Shown: positions 10,622 to 21,465, numbered from the stretch's first letter. The stretch is 64,000 nucleotides of DNA from Siphonodentalium dalli (GCA_032622095.1 CP136061.1:13037287-13101286), one strand, 5' to 3'. Numbers and translations: made by a program. The notes: generated by a model not told the origin, from the sequence alone.

Positions 10622-11002
10622 TTGGGCTACCATCACTAAATTCACCCTCTGGGGACCTCACATTCTGTTAAGGCCTCTGGAAAGTTTCTTTAATATCAAA
10701 TTTCTATACAAATTTCTTCACATACATTCTATATCTTTTTTAATTTAGTTTCTCTATATTAACCTCAAATTGGCAGACGACACATTGCATAATCAAGGTT
10801 CCCAATGGGTGTGCATCACAATATTCACCATTAAGGGAACTTCAATCTGAGTCTATGTCTCCCATAGCAGATGAGGCCATGCAAAATGAGGTCTCCAGAG
10901 GGTGAATTTGGTGATGCTAGCCTGCTGTGCGGGATAGCGTCACTAAATTCACCCTCTGGGGACCTCATTCTGCAAATTACAGGCACACTAAACTCAGGCT
11001 TG
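10622..11002. mobile_element. Family B MITE, left end truncated
   Basis: The left palindrome is cut to its inner half ('gctaccatcactaaattcac'). The middle and the right palindrome (about 10887-10972) are complete and end 'cactaaactcaggcttg'. Confidence 0.78.
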
Positions 11003-11075
11003 ATAACATGAATGATAATGTAGCTGTCGTCTGTCATTGTTTTTGTGACTCTCGTGTCTGTTTATTTGCACGCAC

Positions 11076-11558
11076 TTAACCCTTTACCCAACAGAACGGC
11101 CCTGTGCCAATGCATTCTCTTATATATGCGAGTCGACCATATGTCGCCTCGCATATATAAGAGAATGCATTGGCTTAACAATTTTTTATCATTTTTTTTA
11201 AATAAATGTTTCTTACAATTTTTAGGACATAAAATAAAAAACATCCATCACCCTGCAGGGAGCCCCACACATATTATAAAATTGTTAAAGAATGTAAGAA
11301 AAAATGGTAAAAAGTGTTAAAAAAAGATTTTTTTAGGCCAATGCATTCTCTTATATATGCGAGGCGACCTATGGTCGACTCGCATATATAAGAGAATGCA
11401 TTGGCACAGGGCATAACTGTAACTATCACAATGTGGTCAAGGAGCCGGTTCCAATGATATCCATATTTGTATGTTTCTATTGAGACAGACCGAAGATATT
11501 TTAGGCTGTTGAAGCTTTTTTTGGCCGGTTTTGGCCGGTTTGTTGGGTAAAGGGTTAA
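11076..11558. mobile_element. Family C TTAA MITE, complete
   Basis: TTAA at 11076-11079 and 11555-11558. Palindromic cores at about 11102-11172 and 11337-11405. The middle has an insert with 'catcaccctgcagggagccc', shared with 19640 and 37990. The right arm carries 'ttggccggttttggccggtt'. Confidence 0.87.
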
Positions 11559-11833
11559 TGTCTCTTGTTGAATAGACTGGTTCCTGGTCGAAAGCTGCAA
11601 AAATCTTAAAATGTAGTAACCCGACCCTTCCAGCATGAGACTAAAGGTAGCACCCTATAACTTCCCATTAATTAATTTGTAGGGAATGTTCTAATAATAT
11701 GAGAAACAGGCAGAGGATTCCCATGAATAAGGAATGGATCGACTTATTTAACCTTTCGATATATCGGTTAATTGCATGATACGATTAGCAGGACTGTTAT
11801 ATCCAATGATGAAACCAAGTCTTCTCTGTCCAA

Positions 11834-12392
11834 AAAGCTTGGGATATTGGTTGGGATGATGCTGTAAAAGCTTGGGATATCGGTTGGGATGATGCTGTAA
11901 CAGCTTGGGATATCGGTTGGGATGATGCTGTAACAGCTTGGGATATCGGTTGGGATGATGCTGTAACAGCTTGGGATATTGGTTGGGATGATGCTGTAAC
12001 AGCTTGGGATATCGGTTGGGATGATGCTGTAACAGCTTGGGATATTGGTTGGGATGATGCTGTAACAGCTTGGGATATCGGTTGGGATGATGCTGTAACA
12101 GCTTGGGATATTGGTTGGGATGATGCTGTAACAGCTTGGGATATCGGTTGGGATGATGCTGTAACAGCTTGGGATATCGGTTGGGATGATGCTGTAACAG
12201 CTTGGGATATCGGTTGGGATGATGCTGTAACAGCTTGGGATATCGGTTGGGATGATGCTGTAAAAGTTTGGGATATCGGTTGGGATGATGCTGTAACAGC
12301 TTGGGATATCGGTTGGGATGATGCTGTAACAGCTTGGGATATCGGTTGGGATGATGCTGTAACAGCTTGGGATATCGGTTGGGATGATGCTG
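11834..12392. repeat. 33-bp minisatellite, about 17 units
   Basis: Unit 'aacagcttgggatatcggtt' plus 'gggatgatgctgt' (33 bp). Units alternate between 'gatatcgg' and 'gatattgg'. On the minus strand 33 bp equals 11 codons, giving a spurious 230-residue frame of repeated QHHPNRYPKLL; it has no complexity or signal of a true gene. Confidence 0.92.
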
Positions 12393-12879
12393 TTTTTGGA
12401 CCGAGTCCTGCCCCATTGATCTTCTATAAAGGACGTTCATTCAAAGAAGTACTACATTTAAATATGGAGCCCGGGCATTCACGTAAGCCCCTGAATGTGA
12501 TTGATCTTCTGACAAGTCCGCGGTTAATCTTTATTCAAAATGATAAATCATTTACCTTGATAGAAAAAGGTATACAGTGATGATACGATCGTTTAATGTA
12601 TTGTTTACATGCATTTTCTGATAGCGCAACAAATCAAAATTATCTGGGAAACTATAGGCTTTTTTTACTTTTATATCTCGTTGCTTTGACATTTAATGGA
12701 CCTCTGATATATGCATGTTTGATATCATCATGCTTTGAAAAGGCTGCCCTCCATGTTCATACATGTATATGCAAAGCTTCCATTTGACCGAATCCGAAGA
12801 AATACAAGCAATATATAACCCAAAATTTTGTGCGCAATTATGTCCGTTATAGAACAGGGCGGGATGCGGTCCAAAAACA

Positions 12880-13082
12880 GCATCATCTCAACCGATATCC
12901 CAAGCTGTTGTGCACTGAGAAGACTTAAACAGCATCATCTCAACCGATATCCCAAGCTGTTGTGCACTGAGAAGACTTAAACAGCATCATCTCAACCGAT
13001 ATCCCAAGCTGTTGTGCACCGAGAAGACTTAAACAGCATCATCTCAACCGATATCCCAAGCTGTTGTGCAGTAATGTGCACC
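12880..13082. repeat. Inverted minisatellite, 4 units of about 53 bp
   Basis: 'aaacagcatcatctcaaccg' plus 'atatcccaagctgttgtgca' plus 'ctgagaagactt'. The first 33 bp is the inverse of the 11834 unit. The added 20 bp is the subterminal 'gcac(t/c)gagaagactt', so the unit here includes arm sequence outside the 33-mer. Confidence 0.85.
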
Positions 13083-13131
13083 GAGAAGACTTGGTCTAGC
13101 TAGAGCCCGAATTCGGTATTGAAAGGGTTAA

Positions 13132-13794
13132 AATAAATTGTTTATATCGACATGACCCAGTCTCAGTCATACGAATAGAAAATAGTTTGAAATATTATAT
13201 ATCATTACTATCGGGTTCATCATTCAATGATGCATGCATATATCGCAAGATGGCAGTGATGATAGCAGTCTGAAGTCGACAGAAGTCCCAATGTAACTTA
13301 TACCGATTAGATGGGAAACTACATAGTACATCCATGCCAGTCCTTCGAGTATTTTTGCCATAATGGAAAAGCCCAACATCAAATGATTACGTGTGGTCTG
13401 GAATTCTACGGGTTCACCACAAACGCTAAAACAAACGGGGTCTATAACCAGGGATTAGGAACATTTCGGAAACAAAAATGCGCTGAATGATAACATCTCA
13501 GCCGACTGAGCCGCCATATTTCGTCAGTCACGAACATCACTAACCAGCCAGGAAATCGGTTGAGCCAGCCGCGAAAACTATTTGTCGTGGCTTCGGGGTC
13601 TAGGTCTAGCCATTGATTTGAGGGAAACCAGGCCCCGATAAATGACCGTCCTGGGAATTCTCTCAGTGATTCGACATGAGGCATTGATTTCACAAGAAAC
13701 TCAGTGACAAGAGGGGGTCTGGCAGATACAGAGACAACAATTCAATTGTTCTACCAATCAAGGTCAGTGAATCAGGAGGCCTCAGGCTTACCAC
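13132..13794. other. Unassigned stretch, relatively GC-rich part at 13440-13690
   Basis: 13440-13693 holds a minus-strand frame of 83 codons and is less AT-rich than its surroundings, with no obvious repeat relatives in the window. The predicted peptide shows no motif I recognise, and no convincing splice sites were located. It could be an untranslated or promoter region of a gene or simply unique DNA. Confidence 0.4.
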
Positions 13795-13832
13795 AGGGAG
13801 CCTCGCATATATAAGAGAATACATTGGCCAAA
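13795..13832. mobile_element. Fragment of the family C palindromic core
   Basis: 'gagcctcgcatatataagag' then 'aatacattggcc' is a half palindrome core, preceded by 'ggcctcaggcttaccacagg'. The same unit occurs inverted at 31236-31290. It abuts the next family B element. Confidence 0.6.
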
Positions 13833-14281
13833 CAAGCCTTGATATTGTCTGTCTGTCATTGCAGAATGAGGTCCCCAGAGGGGTGAATTTAGTGACACTA
13901 TTTCACACAGTGGGCTAGCATCACCAAATTCACCCTCAGGGAATCTCATTCTGCTTAGGCCTGAATTACTATGGGAGACCTAGGATCAGATTGAAATTTC
14001 CCAGTTGAAGTTGTTGATGTTCACCCATTAGTCACCTCGATTGTGAATTTTATCTTGTGCAAATTAGGGGATATAGAAACTGAACAGAAGGGAAAAAATA
14101 ACTAAAAACAAAGTTAATTTGAGACTATAGATACTTCTCGGAAGATGAGTGCTAAGCAGAATGAGGTCCCAGAGGGTGAATTTAGTGATGCTAGCCCATT
14201 ATGCAGGTAGAATAACTAAATTCACCCTCTGGGGACCTCATTCTGCTAATGACAGACACACTACATGTATTTTAAGCCTTG
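13833..14281. mobile_element. Family B MITE, full-length subtype 2
   Basis: 'caagccttgatattgtctgt' to 'acatgtattttaagccttg'. The middle differs from subtype 1: 'gttgaagttgttgatgttca' and 'atcttgtgcaaattagggga'. The same subtype is at 21828-22276 and, inverted, at 30784-31230. Confidence 0.82.
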
Positions 14282-14284
14282 TAT

Positions 14285-14462
14285 ATAAACACAGAATGAC
14301 ACGATGTGTAAATGGGTTTGTCGACACGGCATTCGTGCTGTCGCGGAAGGATAGAATGAGAGGCGCAAAAAAAAAAGCTTGCACCTCGAGTTCTATCCTT
14401 CCGCAACAGCACGAGTGCCGTATCGACAAACCCATTTACACATCGTGTCATTCTGTGTTTAT
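14285..14462. repeat. Long near-perfect hairpin, about 70-bp stem
   Basis: 'ataaacacagaatgacacga' at the left pairs with 'tcgtgtcattctgtgtttat' at the right. The stem continues through 'tgggtttgtcgacacggcat' and 'gctgtcgcggaaggatagaa' with only a few mismatches. The loop is about 14357-14391, with an A-run and 'gcttgcacctcgag'. The stem is GC-richer than its surroundings. It directly abuts a family B end. No second copy seen. Confidence 0.8.
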
Positions 14463-14739
14463 TACACGCTTTGCGTCCTAGAATCCGTGCATTAAAATAC
14501 AGACTTAGAAGGTTTATTTAGGCACATAAAAGGCGTGTTTTGTCATGTGTGATGATGCTTTTATTTTATAGTTCCGGTTTCATGGTTGAGGCGAACGTCA
14601 TGTACGTCATTTTACGTCAACGAGATGCGTATGGAATGTATGTTCCATAGGTATTTGTACATTATAATGGAACAGCAATAATACTGTACTTCTGGGAACA
14701 AGCATGTAATAAATAAGAGAATACACTGGCACATTATCT

Positions 14740-15237
14740 TTAACCCTTTACCCAACAGAACGGCCCTGTGCCAATGCATTCTCTTATATATGCGAGTCGA
14801 CCATAGGTCGCCTCGCATATATAAGAGAATGCATTGGCTTAACCCTTTACCCAATAGAAGGGCCATGTGCCAATGCATTCTCTTATATATGCGAGTCGAC
14901 CATAGGTCGCCTCGCATATATAAGAGAATGCATTGGCTTAACACATTAAAAATTATAAAATTGTTAAAGAATGTAAGAAAAAATGGTAAAAAGTGTTAAA
15001 AACAGATTTTTTTTAGGCCAATGCATTCTCTTATATATGCGAGGCGACCTATGGTCGACTCGCATATATAAGAGAATGCATTGGCACATGGCTAACTGTA
15101 ACTATCACAATGTGGTCAATGAGGCGGTTCCAATGATATCCATATTTGTATGGTTTTATTGAGACAGACCCAAGATATTTTAGGCTGTTGAAGCTTTATT
15201 TGGCCGGTTTTGGCCGGTTTGTTGGGTAAAGGGTTAA
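14740..15237. mobile_element. Family C MITE with duplicated left end
   Basis: Left end TTAACCCTTTACCCAACAGA with palindromic core (14740-14838), immediately followed by a second left end TTAACCCTTTACCCAATAGA with core (14839-14939), then the usual middle and right end to 15237. It is either a tandem duplication of the left terminus or a second element inserted at the TTAA edge of the core. Confidence 0.82.
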
Positions 15238-15900
15238 CACATTAAAAATTATAAAATTGTTAAAGATTGTAAGAAACGAGAGGCCGATCACGATCGGCAG
15301 ATGTTTAACCCATCCCTTGGCGATAGTAAATTGTTATGATCAGAATCATAATCTTTTAATGTTGAATTATAGAGTATACTGTTATGATCTAAAGTAGTAT
15401 ATGACAAATGTACATAATAACAGTAATAACACAAATTATTGGAATGTATGAGTCAATATAGAAGGGTTAATATAACATCTAAACTCTAGAGCCTGTCACC
15501 ACTATCATAGTGTAAGCAGTTCTATTCATGTTGTTGCAAATTGCCATGTGAGATATCAAAATATTATAATTATTTATTTAATGGAAAAGGTTAAAAGACA
15601 TGGAATGGGTAAAAGGGGTTAAATCACCTATCTCTGCCCTGTTTGATCCAATGTAGTCCCATCATCCAAGGACTTAGAGAGCTCCATTGGTCTAGTTAAA
15701 TAAATTCACATGGCTAAGTTGTGGTTAAAAAGATAGCTAAATCAATTTATCCAATAATTCACTAATCTGTGTCTCTTATACAGAGCTAACATATGAGGGC
15801 TACCCGGTATAAATAACTCTCAAAGCAATAAACTATATTGTCTTTTATCTTGCTCACAGAGAAGCAGGTATTCATTAATTGTAAGTTACTTGGGTTATAA
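15238..15900. other. Unassigned AT-rich stretch
   Basis: Starts with 18 bp like the family C middle ('acattaaaaattataaaatt'), then 'gaggccgatcacgatcggca' and several TTAACCC/GGGTTAA-like motifs (15306, 15463, 15617). These may be worn TTAA element ends. No gene is visible. Confidence 0.45.
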
Positions 15901-16600
15901 TCTGGATAATTCTTAGTTTAAAAAGGGCCATATCTCTGGTATAACAAATTGGATCTAACCCATATTCAAACTCGTTCTGTATTTTGAGTTGAGAAACTCA
16001 CATACCAAATTTGGTTCCTATCAGATGAAAAATGGTTGATTTATCGAAGTACATGTATGTGTGAATTATAGGTCAAAGGACCATAACTCCATTAAAAAAA
16101 ATCCGATCAACTCATACACCAAATTTGGTTCCAATCAGATAAAAAATGTTTGAGTTATGGCAGAATTAATGAATTCTAAGTCGAAAAAGGGCCATAACTC
16201 CGTAAAAAAAACTCGGATCAAACCCATATTCTAACTCGATCTGTATTTTGGGCTGAGAAACTCACATACCAAATTTGGTTCCGATCAGATAAAAAAATGT
16301 TTGAGTTATGGCAGAATGCGTGAATTCTAAGTCGAAAAAGGGCCATAACTCTGTACAAAAAAGTCGGATCAAACCCATATTCGAACTCGATCTGTATTTT
16401 GGGCTGAAAACCCCATATACAATATTTGGTTTTGATCAGGTAAAAAATGTTTGAGTTATCGCATTACACGTAAAGTGTCTACGAACGGACGGACAGACGG
16501 ACGGACAGACGGACGGACAGACGGACGGACGGACGGACGAACGACGAGTGGTCAATCCGGACAACGACACTATGTTTACCATACATGGTATGGGTAAACA
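15900..16600. mobile_element. Pearl-like element with ACGG microsatellite
   Basis: Core units recur at 'gggccat(a/t)actc' near 15926, 16078, 16189 and 16340 (spacing 111-152 bp). Each has 'ctcacataccaaatttggtt' and 'atcagataaaaaatg'. The last unit runs into (ACGG/ACAG)n at about 16487-16540. Then comes an imperfect hairpin at 16571-16602, 'tatgtttaccatacatggta' plus 'tgggtaaacata'. Core plus ACRG tract plus 3' hairpin is the plan of bivalve pearl elements. Confidence 0.72.
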
Positions 16601-16602
16601 TA

Positions 16603-16861
16603 AAAATGGTAAAAAGTGTTAATAAAAGATTTTTTTTAGGCCAATGCATTCTCTTATATATGCGAGGCGACCTATGGTCGACTCGCATATATAAGAGAAT
16701 GCATTGGCACAGGTCATAACTATAACCATCACAATGTGGTCAATGAGCCGGTTCCAATGATATCCATATTTGTATGGTTTTATTGAGACAGACCCAAGAA
16801 ATTTTAGGCTGTTGAAGCTTTATTTGGCCGGTTTTGGCCGGTTTGTTGGGTAAAGGGTTAA
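16603..16861. mobile_element. Family C MITE, right part only
   Basis: The middle ('aaaatggtaaaaagtgttaa'), the palindromic core (about 16641-16709) and the right arm end at TTAA 16858-16861. The left half is replaced by the pearl-like element, giving a sharp join at about 16600. Confidence 0.8.
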
Positions 16862-16896
16862 TGCTGCACCAGCGCAGCTCCTGTCATGAAAGTGTT
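16858..16896. mobile_element. Short TTAA end fragment (family G)
   Basis: TTAATGCTGCACCAGCGCAG, then 'ctcctgtcatgaaagtgttaa'. It is the inverse of the segment at 30560-30600 (TTAACCCTTTCATGACAGTA). It shares its TTAA with the family C end. Confidence 0.55.
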
Positions 16897-17044
16897 AATA
16901 CTTTAATAGATTTACCTACATGTATATATAGAGAGTTATAGTTTGTTGATGCTTGAAGTGTGACATTCTAGAATCTAAACCTCGCAATAATGTGTACCAT
17001 ACATATAAAATAAATCTAAATACTGACTGATATCACATTAGCTA

Positions 17045-17169
17045 TAACACAAAGGCAACGCAAAAATCATTACAAGGTATAACACAAAGGCAACGCAAAA
17101 ATCATAACAAGGTATAACACAAAGGCAACGCAAAAATCATTACAAGCTAGGCCAACTGGAGACTGAGTA
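17045..17169. repeat. About 42-bp minisatellite, left part
   Basis: Copies of 'aaaggcaacgcaaaaatcat' at 17051, 17087 and 17123, then 'ggccaactggagactgagta'. The array resumes at 18046 on the far side of the TTAA element. Confidence 0.7.
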
Positions 17170-17226
17170 TTAACCAAGTCCGATTTTTGTATCAACCCAT
17201 ATATCCTTGATCATTTTTCAAATTTA

Positions 17227-17291
17227 TTGATTATAATAATGTGATACATCTAAGAGCTCTTTCCATCAAACTATCACATTATTATAATCAA
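17227..17291. repeat. Hairpin within family E element
   Basis: TTGATTATAATAATGTGATA at the left pairs with 'tatcacattattataatcaa' at the right: a perfect 20-bp stem with a loop of about 25 bases. Confidence 0.8.
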
Positions 17292-17299
17292 CAAGCAGT

Positions 17300-17978
17300 C
17301 GCAGACGGCGGTATCCCCCGCAGAAATGTGCAATCGGGGAAGTGCATTCTCAATAATGTTTGCGTTCTCCACCAAAATGTGCAGTTGGGGAAGTGCATTC
17401 TCAACAAGAGGTGGAATTTTGTCACAAAGCCTGGCTTGCGAACTCATTTTAGGACTGACATTTGTGGAAATTAGCCATGTGACATCATCCATTTGCACAA
17501 AAAATAATAAACAAAGTCCAATAACTCTGCTGAAAATATCCGGCCGGACCTGGTTTGCGAACTCGTTCTAGATAGTAGTCATGTGAACTCATATACCAAA
17601 AATCTTTGAAATCCGTTGACATTTGTGGAAATGAGCCCTGTGACGTCGTCTATTTGCTATTTGGTAAATTCAACAAAAATAATAAACAAAGTCCAATAAC
17701 TCCGGTAAAAATAACCGGCCGGACCTGGCTTGCAAACTCATTCTAGGTAATGGTCAGGTGAACTCATATACCAAAAATCTTTGAAATCCGTTGACATTTG
17801 TTCAAGTTATGACTCTTACAATTCGGGACGGACGGACGGACAGACCAAAAATCTTTGAAATCCGTTGCAATTTGTTCAAGTTATGACTCTTACAATTCGG
17901 GACGGACAGACGGACAGACAGACGGACGGAACCCATTCCTATATCCCCCCGCAAATTTTCAATTTGGCGGGGGATAAT
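17300..17978. mobile_element. Pearl-like element nested in family E
   Basis: Near the left edge is 'ggtatcccccgc'. At the right edge is a terminal hairpin, 'tatccccccgcaaattttca' plus 'atttggcgggggata', whose last part is the inverse of the left motif. Between are two core units of about 190-200 bp ('caaagtccaataactc', 'ctcatataccaaaaatcttt', 'gttcaagttatgactcttac') with two (ACGG/ACAG)n tracts at 17828-17845 and 17902-17930. Confidence 0.68.
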
Positions 17979-18045
17979 AAATTTGAAAAATGATCAAGGA
18001 AATATGGGTTGATACAAAAATCGGACTTGGCACTGAAAGGGTTAA

Positions 18046-18175
18046 ATGCAAAAATAATTAAAAGGCCAACTGGAGATGAGTATTAAACGCAAATATCATT
18101 AAAAGGCCAACTGGAGACTGAGTATTAAACGCAAAAATCATTAAAAGGCCAACTGGAGACTGACTATTAGCTGAT
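18046..18175. repeat. About 42-bp minisatellite, right part
   Basis: Three units of 'attaaaaggccaactggaga' plus '(c)tgagtattaaacgcaaa'. Each unit contains a TTAA at 'gtattaaacg', the site used by the family E insertion. Confidence 0.75.
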
Positions 18176-18275
18176 AGCACCGGATGTACAAGTCTTTAGA
18201 AATGGTAAAATATAATGAATACCATCACATTTCCATTTGTAAATGAGTCTCCTTGGCTCATGTCTGATTATTTTA

Positions 18276-18345
18276 TGGTTCCGAATTTATATAGTTATTG
18301 ATTTATATAGTTATTGATTTATATAGTTATTGATTTATATTGTCT
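18276..18345. repeat. 18-bp tandem repeat, about 4 units
   Basis: 'gatttatatagttattgatt' in tandem; simple AT-rich repeat. Confidence 0.75.
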
Positions 18346-18360
18346 TGTAATTTGAGCTAA

Positions 18361-18826
18361 AGTCTGAGTTTAGTGTGCCTGTCAGTTGCAGAATGAGGTC
18401 CCCAGCAGGTGAATTTAGTGACGCTATCCTGCATGGTGGGCTATAGAATCACTAAATTCACCCTCTGGGGACCTCATTCTGCTGAGGCATCATCTTCTCT
18501 GGAAAGTTTCTTTATTTTAAAATTTCTATAGAAACTTCTTCACAAGATTGTATTTCTTTTTTAGTTTTGTTTCTCTTTTTCCTCAAATTGGCAGATGACA
18601 CATTGCATAATTGAGGTTCCCAATGGGTGTAGATCACAATATTCACCATTTGGGATCTTCAATTTGAGTCTACGTCTCCCATAGCAGATGAGGACATGCA
18701 GAATGAGTTCCCCTGAGGGTAAATTTAGTGATGCTAGGCTGCTAGCCTGCTGTGCAGGATAGCGTCACTAAACTCACCCTCTGGGGACCTCATTCTGCAA
18801 ATGACAGACACACTAAACTCAGGCTT
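18361..18826. mobile_element. Family B MITE, full-length subtype 1
   Basis: 'agtctgagtttagtgtgcct' to 'cacactaaactcaggcttg'. The right palindrome loop has 'gctaggctgctagcctgctg', a small duplication. Confidence 0.83.
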
Positions 18827-19209
18827 GTTTGAGCTGGAAGCATAGACCATTGAAATTAACTGTCATATCTTGAAAATGCTAACTCCAATCTCAGCGATGC
18901 TCTTTGCAAATTGGAAAGTTAAGATTCCTTTCTCCATAAGGCCAAAAAAAATGGTTTTGGTTCTCGGGCAATTTTTTTTTCAATTCAGTGAGGGAGGGAG
19001 GCTTTTATTTTGTATTTGTTCTGCACATAGTCAATGAGCAATAATTGATCGGAAATGTAGAATATGTACATCGGATTGCATTGAGGATGAAAGACACTTC
19101 GCACGAGAGCGTAAGAAATATGCCGATATAACTTCGCACTAGAGTGTAAGAAATATGCCGATATAACTTCGCACTAGAGTGTAAGAAATATGCCGATATA
19201 ACTTTGCAT
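18827..19209. other. Unassigned stretch with 36-bp tandem triplet
   Basis: Mostly unique AT-rich DNA. At 19091-19208 'cgcactagagtgtaagaaat' plus 'atgccgatataactt' repeats about three times and runs directly into a family A half copy. Confidence 0.55.
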
Positions 19210-19315
19210 AGAGCTTTCCGATGAATGGCAACAAGCCATATTTCCGACTAAATCCTGAAAAGTTACCCATAATTCTGCTGTGGTTAAGGAGTCGATTATT
19301 TAGAGCATTACTGTA
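19210..19315. mobile_element. Family A MITE, right arm only
   Basis: 'gagctttccgatgaatggca' through 'agagcattactgta', ending in TA. The left arm is absent and replaced by the 36-bp repeat. Confidence 0.82.
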
Positions 19316-19439
19316 TTTGGTAAGCCTGGATAATGATAACCTGCCTCTGTCTAGTAATAACCACGGCATGTAGAGGGAACTCTTATCTGGTTATACATAT
19401 AACCAAAATTATTAATTGTAACAAGAGCATGAGGATTTT

Positions 19440-19815
19440 TTACCCTGTGCCAATGCATTCTCTTATATATGCGAGTCGACCATAGGTCGCCTCGCATATA
19501 TAAGAGAATGCATTGGCCTAACAATTTTTTACAATTTTAATAATTTTTTCTTGTATTCTTTAACAATTTTATAATTTCACCCATACAGAGCCCCAGACAA
19601 ACATGAGCAGACGACACTCTTCTATATGCTTCTATATATGTGTGGGGCTCCCTGCAGGGTAATGGATGTTTTTTATTTTATGTCCTAAAAATTGTAAGAA
19701 ACATTTATTTAAAAAAAATGATAAAAAATTGTTAGGCCAATGCATTCTCTTATATATGCGAGGCGACCTATGGTCGACTCGCATATATAAGAGAATGCAT
19801 TGGCACAGGGTAAAA
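19440..19815. mobile_element. Element with family C palindromic cores, ends TACCCTGTGCC
   Basis: 'tttttaccctgtgccaatgc' at the left and its inverse 'gcattggcacagggtaaaaa' at the right. Each end is a full palindromic core (about 19450-19519 and 19737-19805). The middle contains 'agccccagacaaacatgagc' and the inverse-like 'gtggggctccctgcaggg'. The family C TTAACCCTTTACCC arms are absent. Confidence 0.78.
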
Positions 19816-19865
19816 AACAAGAGCATGAGGATCAGCTTATAGTTTTCATGTAGTCATGTCCTATG

Positions 19866-20072
19866 TACAGTAATGCCCTAAATAATCGACTCCTTAACCA
19901 TAGCTGAATTATGGGTAATTTTTCAGGAAATATGGCTTGTTGTCATTCATCGGAAAGCTCTCAGTGAGAGCTTTCCAATGAATGGCAACAAGCCATATTT
20001 CCGACTAATTCCTGAAAAGTTACCCATAATTATGTTGTGGTTAATGAGTCGATTATTTAGGGCATTACTGTA
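19866..20072. mobile_element. Family A MITE, slightly deleted left arm
   Basis: TACAGTAATGCCCTAAATAA to 'ggcattactgta'. The left arm lacks 'atttagtcgg' before 'aaatatggcttgttg', while the right arm keeps it. Confidence 0.85.
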
Positions 20073-20354
20073 CACAAGTCACTGTTCACACATTACACAG
20101 ATAGGTTAGAGCTCAATGTGTAAATCATATCATGTAGATGTTGGTAAAATCATATAAAAAAAATGAAAAAACAAATTGATTTTTCTTAATAAGTTTTTTT
20201 TGGTCACAACATCAGCATTAAAATAAAAATGCATATAAACACAGCCTTTTTTATTCCATGTGGGAGGTTCAGAGAACCAAAATCCATTTTTTTTTGGCCT
20301 TATAAGGGGCCCTTGAAGCAGAGGGCAGCAGTACAACCTGTCCTCCAAAGGGCA

Positions 20355-20690
20355 CATAGGGGATAGTAAATAACATCCACCCCCCCAATGGCAGTTATAT
20401 TCTGATTATATCACAAAAAAGGGAACATAGGGGATAGTAAATAACATCCACCCCCCCCCCCATCAAATGGCAGATATATTCTGATTATATCACAAAAAGG
20501 GAACATAGGGGATAGTAAATAACATCCACCCCCACCCCCCCCCCCCATCAAATGGCAGATATATTCTGATTATATCACAAAAAAGGGAACATAGGGGATA
20601 GTAAATAACATCCATCCACCCCCCCCCCCCCCCAAATGGCAGATATATTCTGATTATATCACAAAAAAGGGAACTTTTATATTCATATAA
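20355..20690. repeat. Tandem repeat of about 75-90 bp with poly-C, 4 units
   Basis: Unit 'gggaacataggggatagtaa' plus 'ataacatccacccc', a C-run of variable length, then 'atggcagatatattctgatt' plus 'atatcacaaaaa'. C-runs lie near 20383, 20451, 20537 and 20620; their differing lengths suggest slippage. Confidence 0.8.
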
Positions 20691-20722
20691 ATATAAATTA
20701 ATATTTATATGATATATATTAA

Positions 20723-20970
20723 TCACCTCGATTATGTAATTAATAATCTTCTGCAAATTAGGGGATATAAAAACTGAACAGATGGGGAAAAGTAACTAAA
20801 AACAATGTTAATTTGAGAATACAGATACTTCACAGAAGATGATGCCTAAGCAGAATGAGATCCCAAGAGGGTGAATTTGGTGATGCTAGCCCACTGTGCA
20901 TGATAGCATCACTAAATTCACCCTTTGGGGACCTAATTCTGCAAATGTCAGACATACTATTTCCAGACTT
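20723..20970. mobile_element. Family B MITE, right part of subtype 2
   Basis: Middle 'cacctcgattatgtaattaa' and 'ctgcaaattaggggatataa', then the right palindrome (about 20853-20942) and tail 'gacatactatttccagactt'. The left palindrome is missing. Confidence 0.75.
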
Positions 20971-21465
20971 AACCATCAAAGGCATCGGGACGTGATTAAA
21001 TTTATGAAAATATTATTGATTTAATGTCAGATTTTCAACGCTCATGTATTTATGCTTGGCTTCTGAATCTAAATGGTAAATTGCCCCCCAGCCTTCGGGT
21101 GCTTCCAGCGCTCACTGTCTCCAATTAGGCAGGAAATACTCCGAATACTTCAGAAGCAGGAAGCCAAAGGAATTATCTGACCCACATCAGCATCGCTCCC
21201 CCCCACAAACAAATATATCCGAGCCGTTATCACACGCGATAGCTTCGTCCATGATTTGGAGTCTAATGTTAACCAAGAAATCAATTCATCGAGCGATCGG
21301 GACGTGATTAAGTGTATCGCCCATTACCGGTAAAAATACCCAATATCGACAGATTGTGTTATGAATATAAATTGGTTCAGAGATCAATATCTAAACACGA
21401 TCAATACGGGATTCCACTCTGTCTTATAACCCTTTGGTTCTCTATTTGTCAGATTGTTTAGATTA
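20971..21465. other. Unassigned unique stretch
   Basis: Mixed composition with 'gggacgtgattaa' repeated at 20998 and 21300. The moderately GC-rich part (21080-21260) has no frame I can recognise. Confidence 0.45.

Larger units (their letters stand above)
11748..13131. mobile_element. TTAA-bounded element with 33-bp minisatellite in inverted arms
   Basis: Left end TTAACCTTTCGATA at 11748. The right end, read inverted, is TTAACCCTTTCAATACCG at 13131. 'aagtcttctctgt' and its inverse 'gagaagactt' mark both arms. The left arm carries the 33-bp array (11834-12392), and the right arm carries inverted relatives (12880-13075). The middle (12393-12876) is unique AT-rich DNA. Piggybac-like by its ends; no transposase. 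Confidence 0.65.
17170..18045. mobile_element. Family E TTAA element carrying a nested pearl-like element
   Basis: Family E terminal repeats read TTAACCCTTTCAGTGCCA then 'gtccgatttttgtatcaacc'. Here the left end has lost about 10 bp (TTAACCAAGTCC) and the right end is complete ('cttggcactgaaagggttaa'). Arms of about 55 bp are inverted (17177-17230 and 17975-18030). TTAA at 17170-17173 and 18042-18045 sits inside the flanking minisatellite unit, which shows the insertion target directly. Confidence 0.8.

Noticed and set aside
11748-12440. 230-codon minus-strand frame of QHHPNRYPKLL repeats
   Set aside because: The 33-bp unit is exactly 11 codons without a stop. The same unit is present inverted at 12880-13082 with a frame-breaking spacer, so it is not selected as protein.
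13442-13693. 83-codon minus frame in a GC-richer patch as an exon
   Set aside because: No recognisable domain and no clear acceptor/donor pair; kept only as an unassigned stretch.
9661-15080. Repeated small frames with MRVDHRSPRIYKRMHW and similar
   Set aside because: They are translations of the family C palindromic core, appearing on both strands at every copy.
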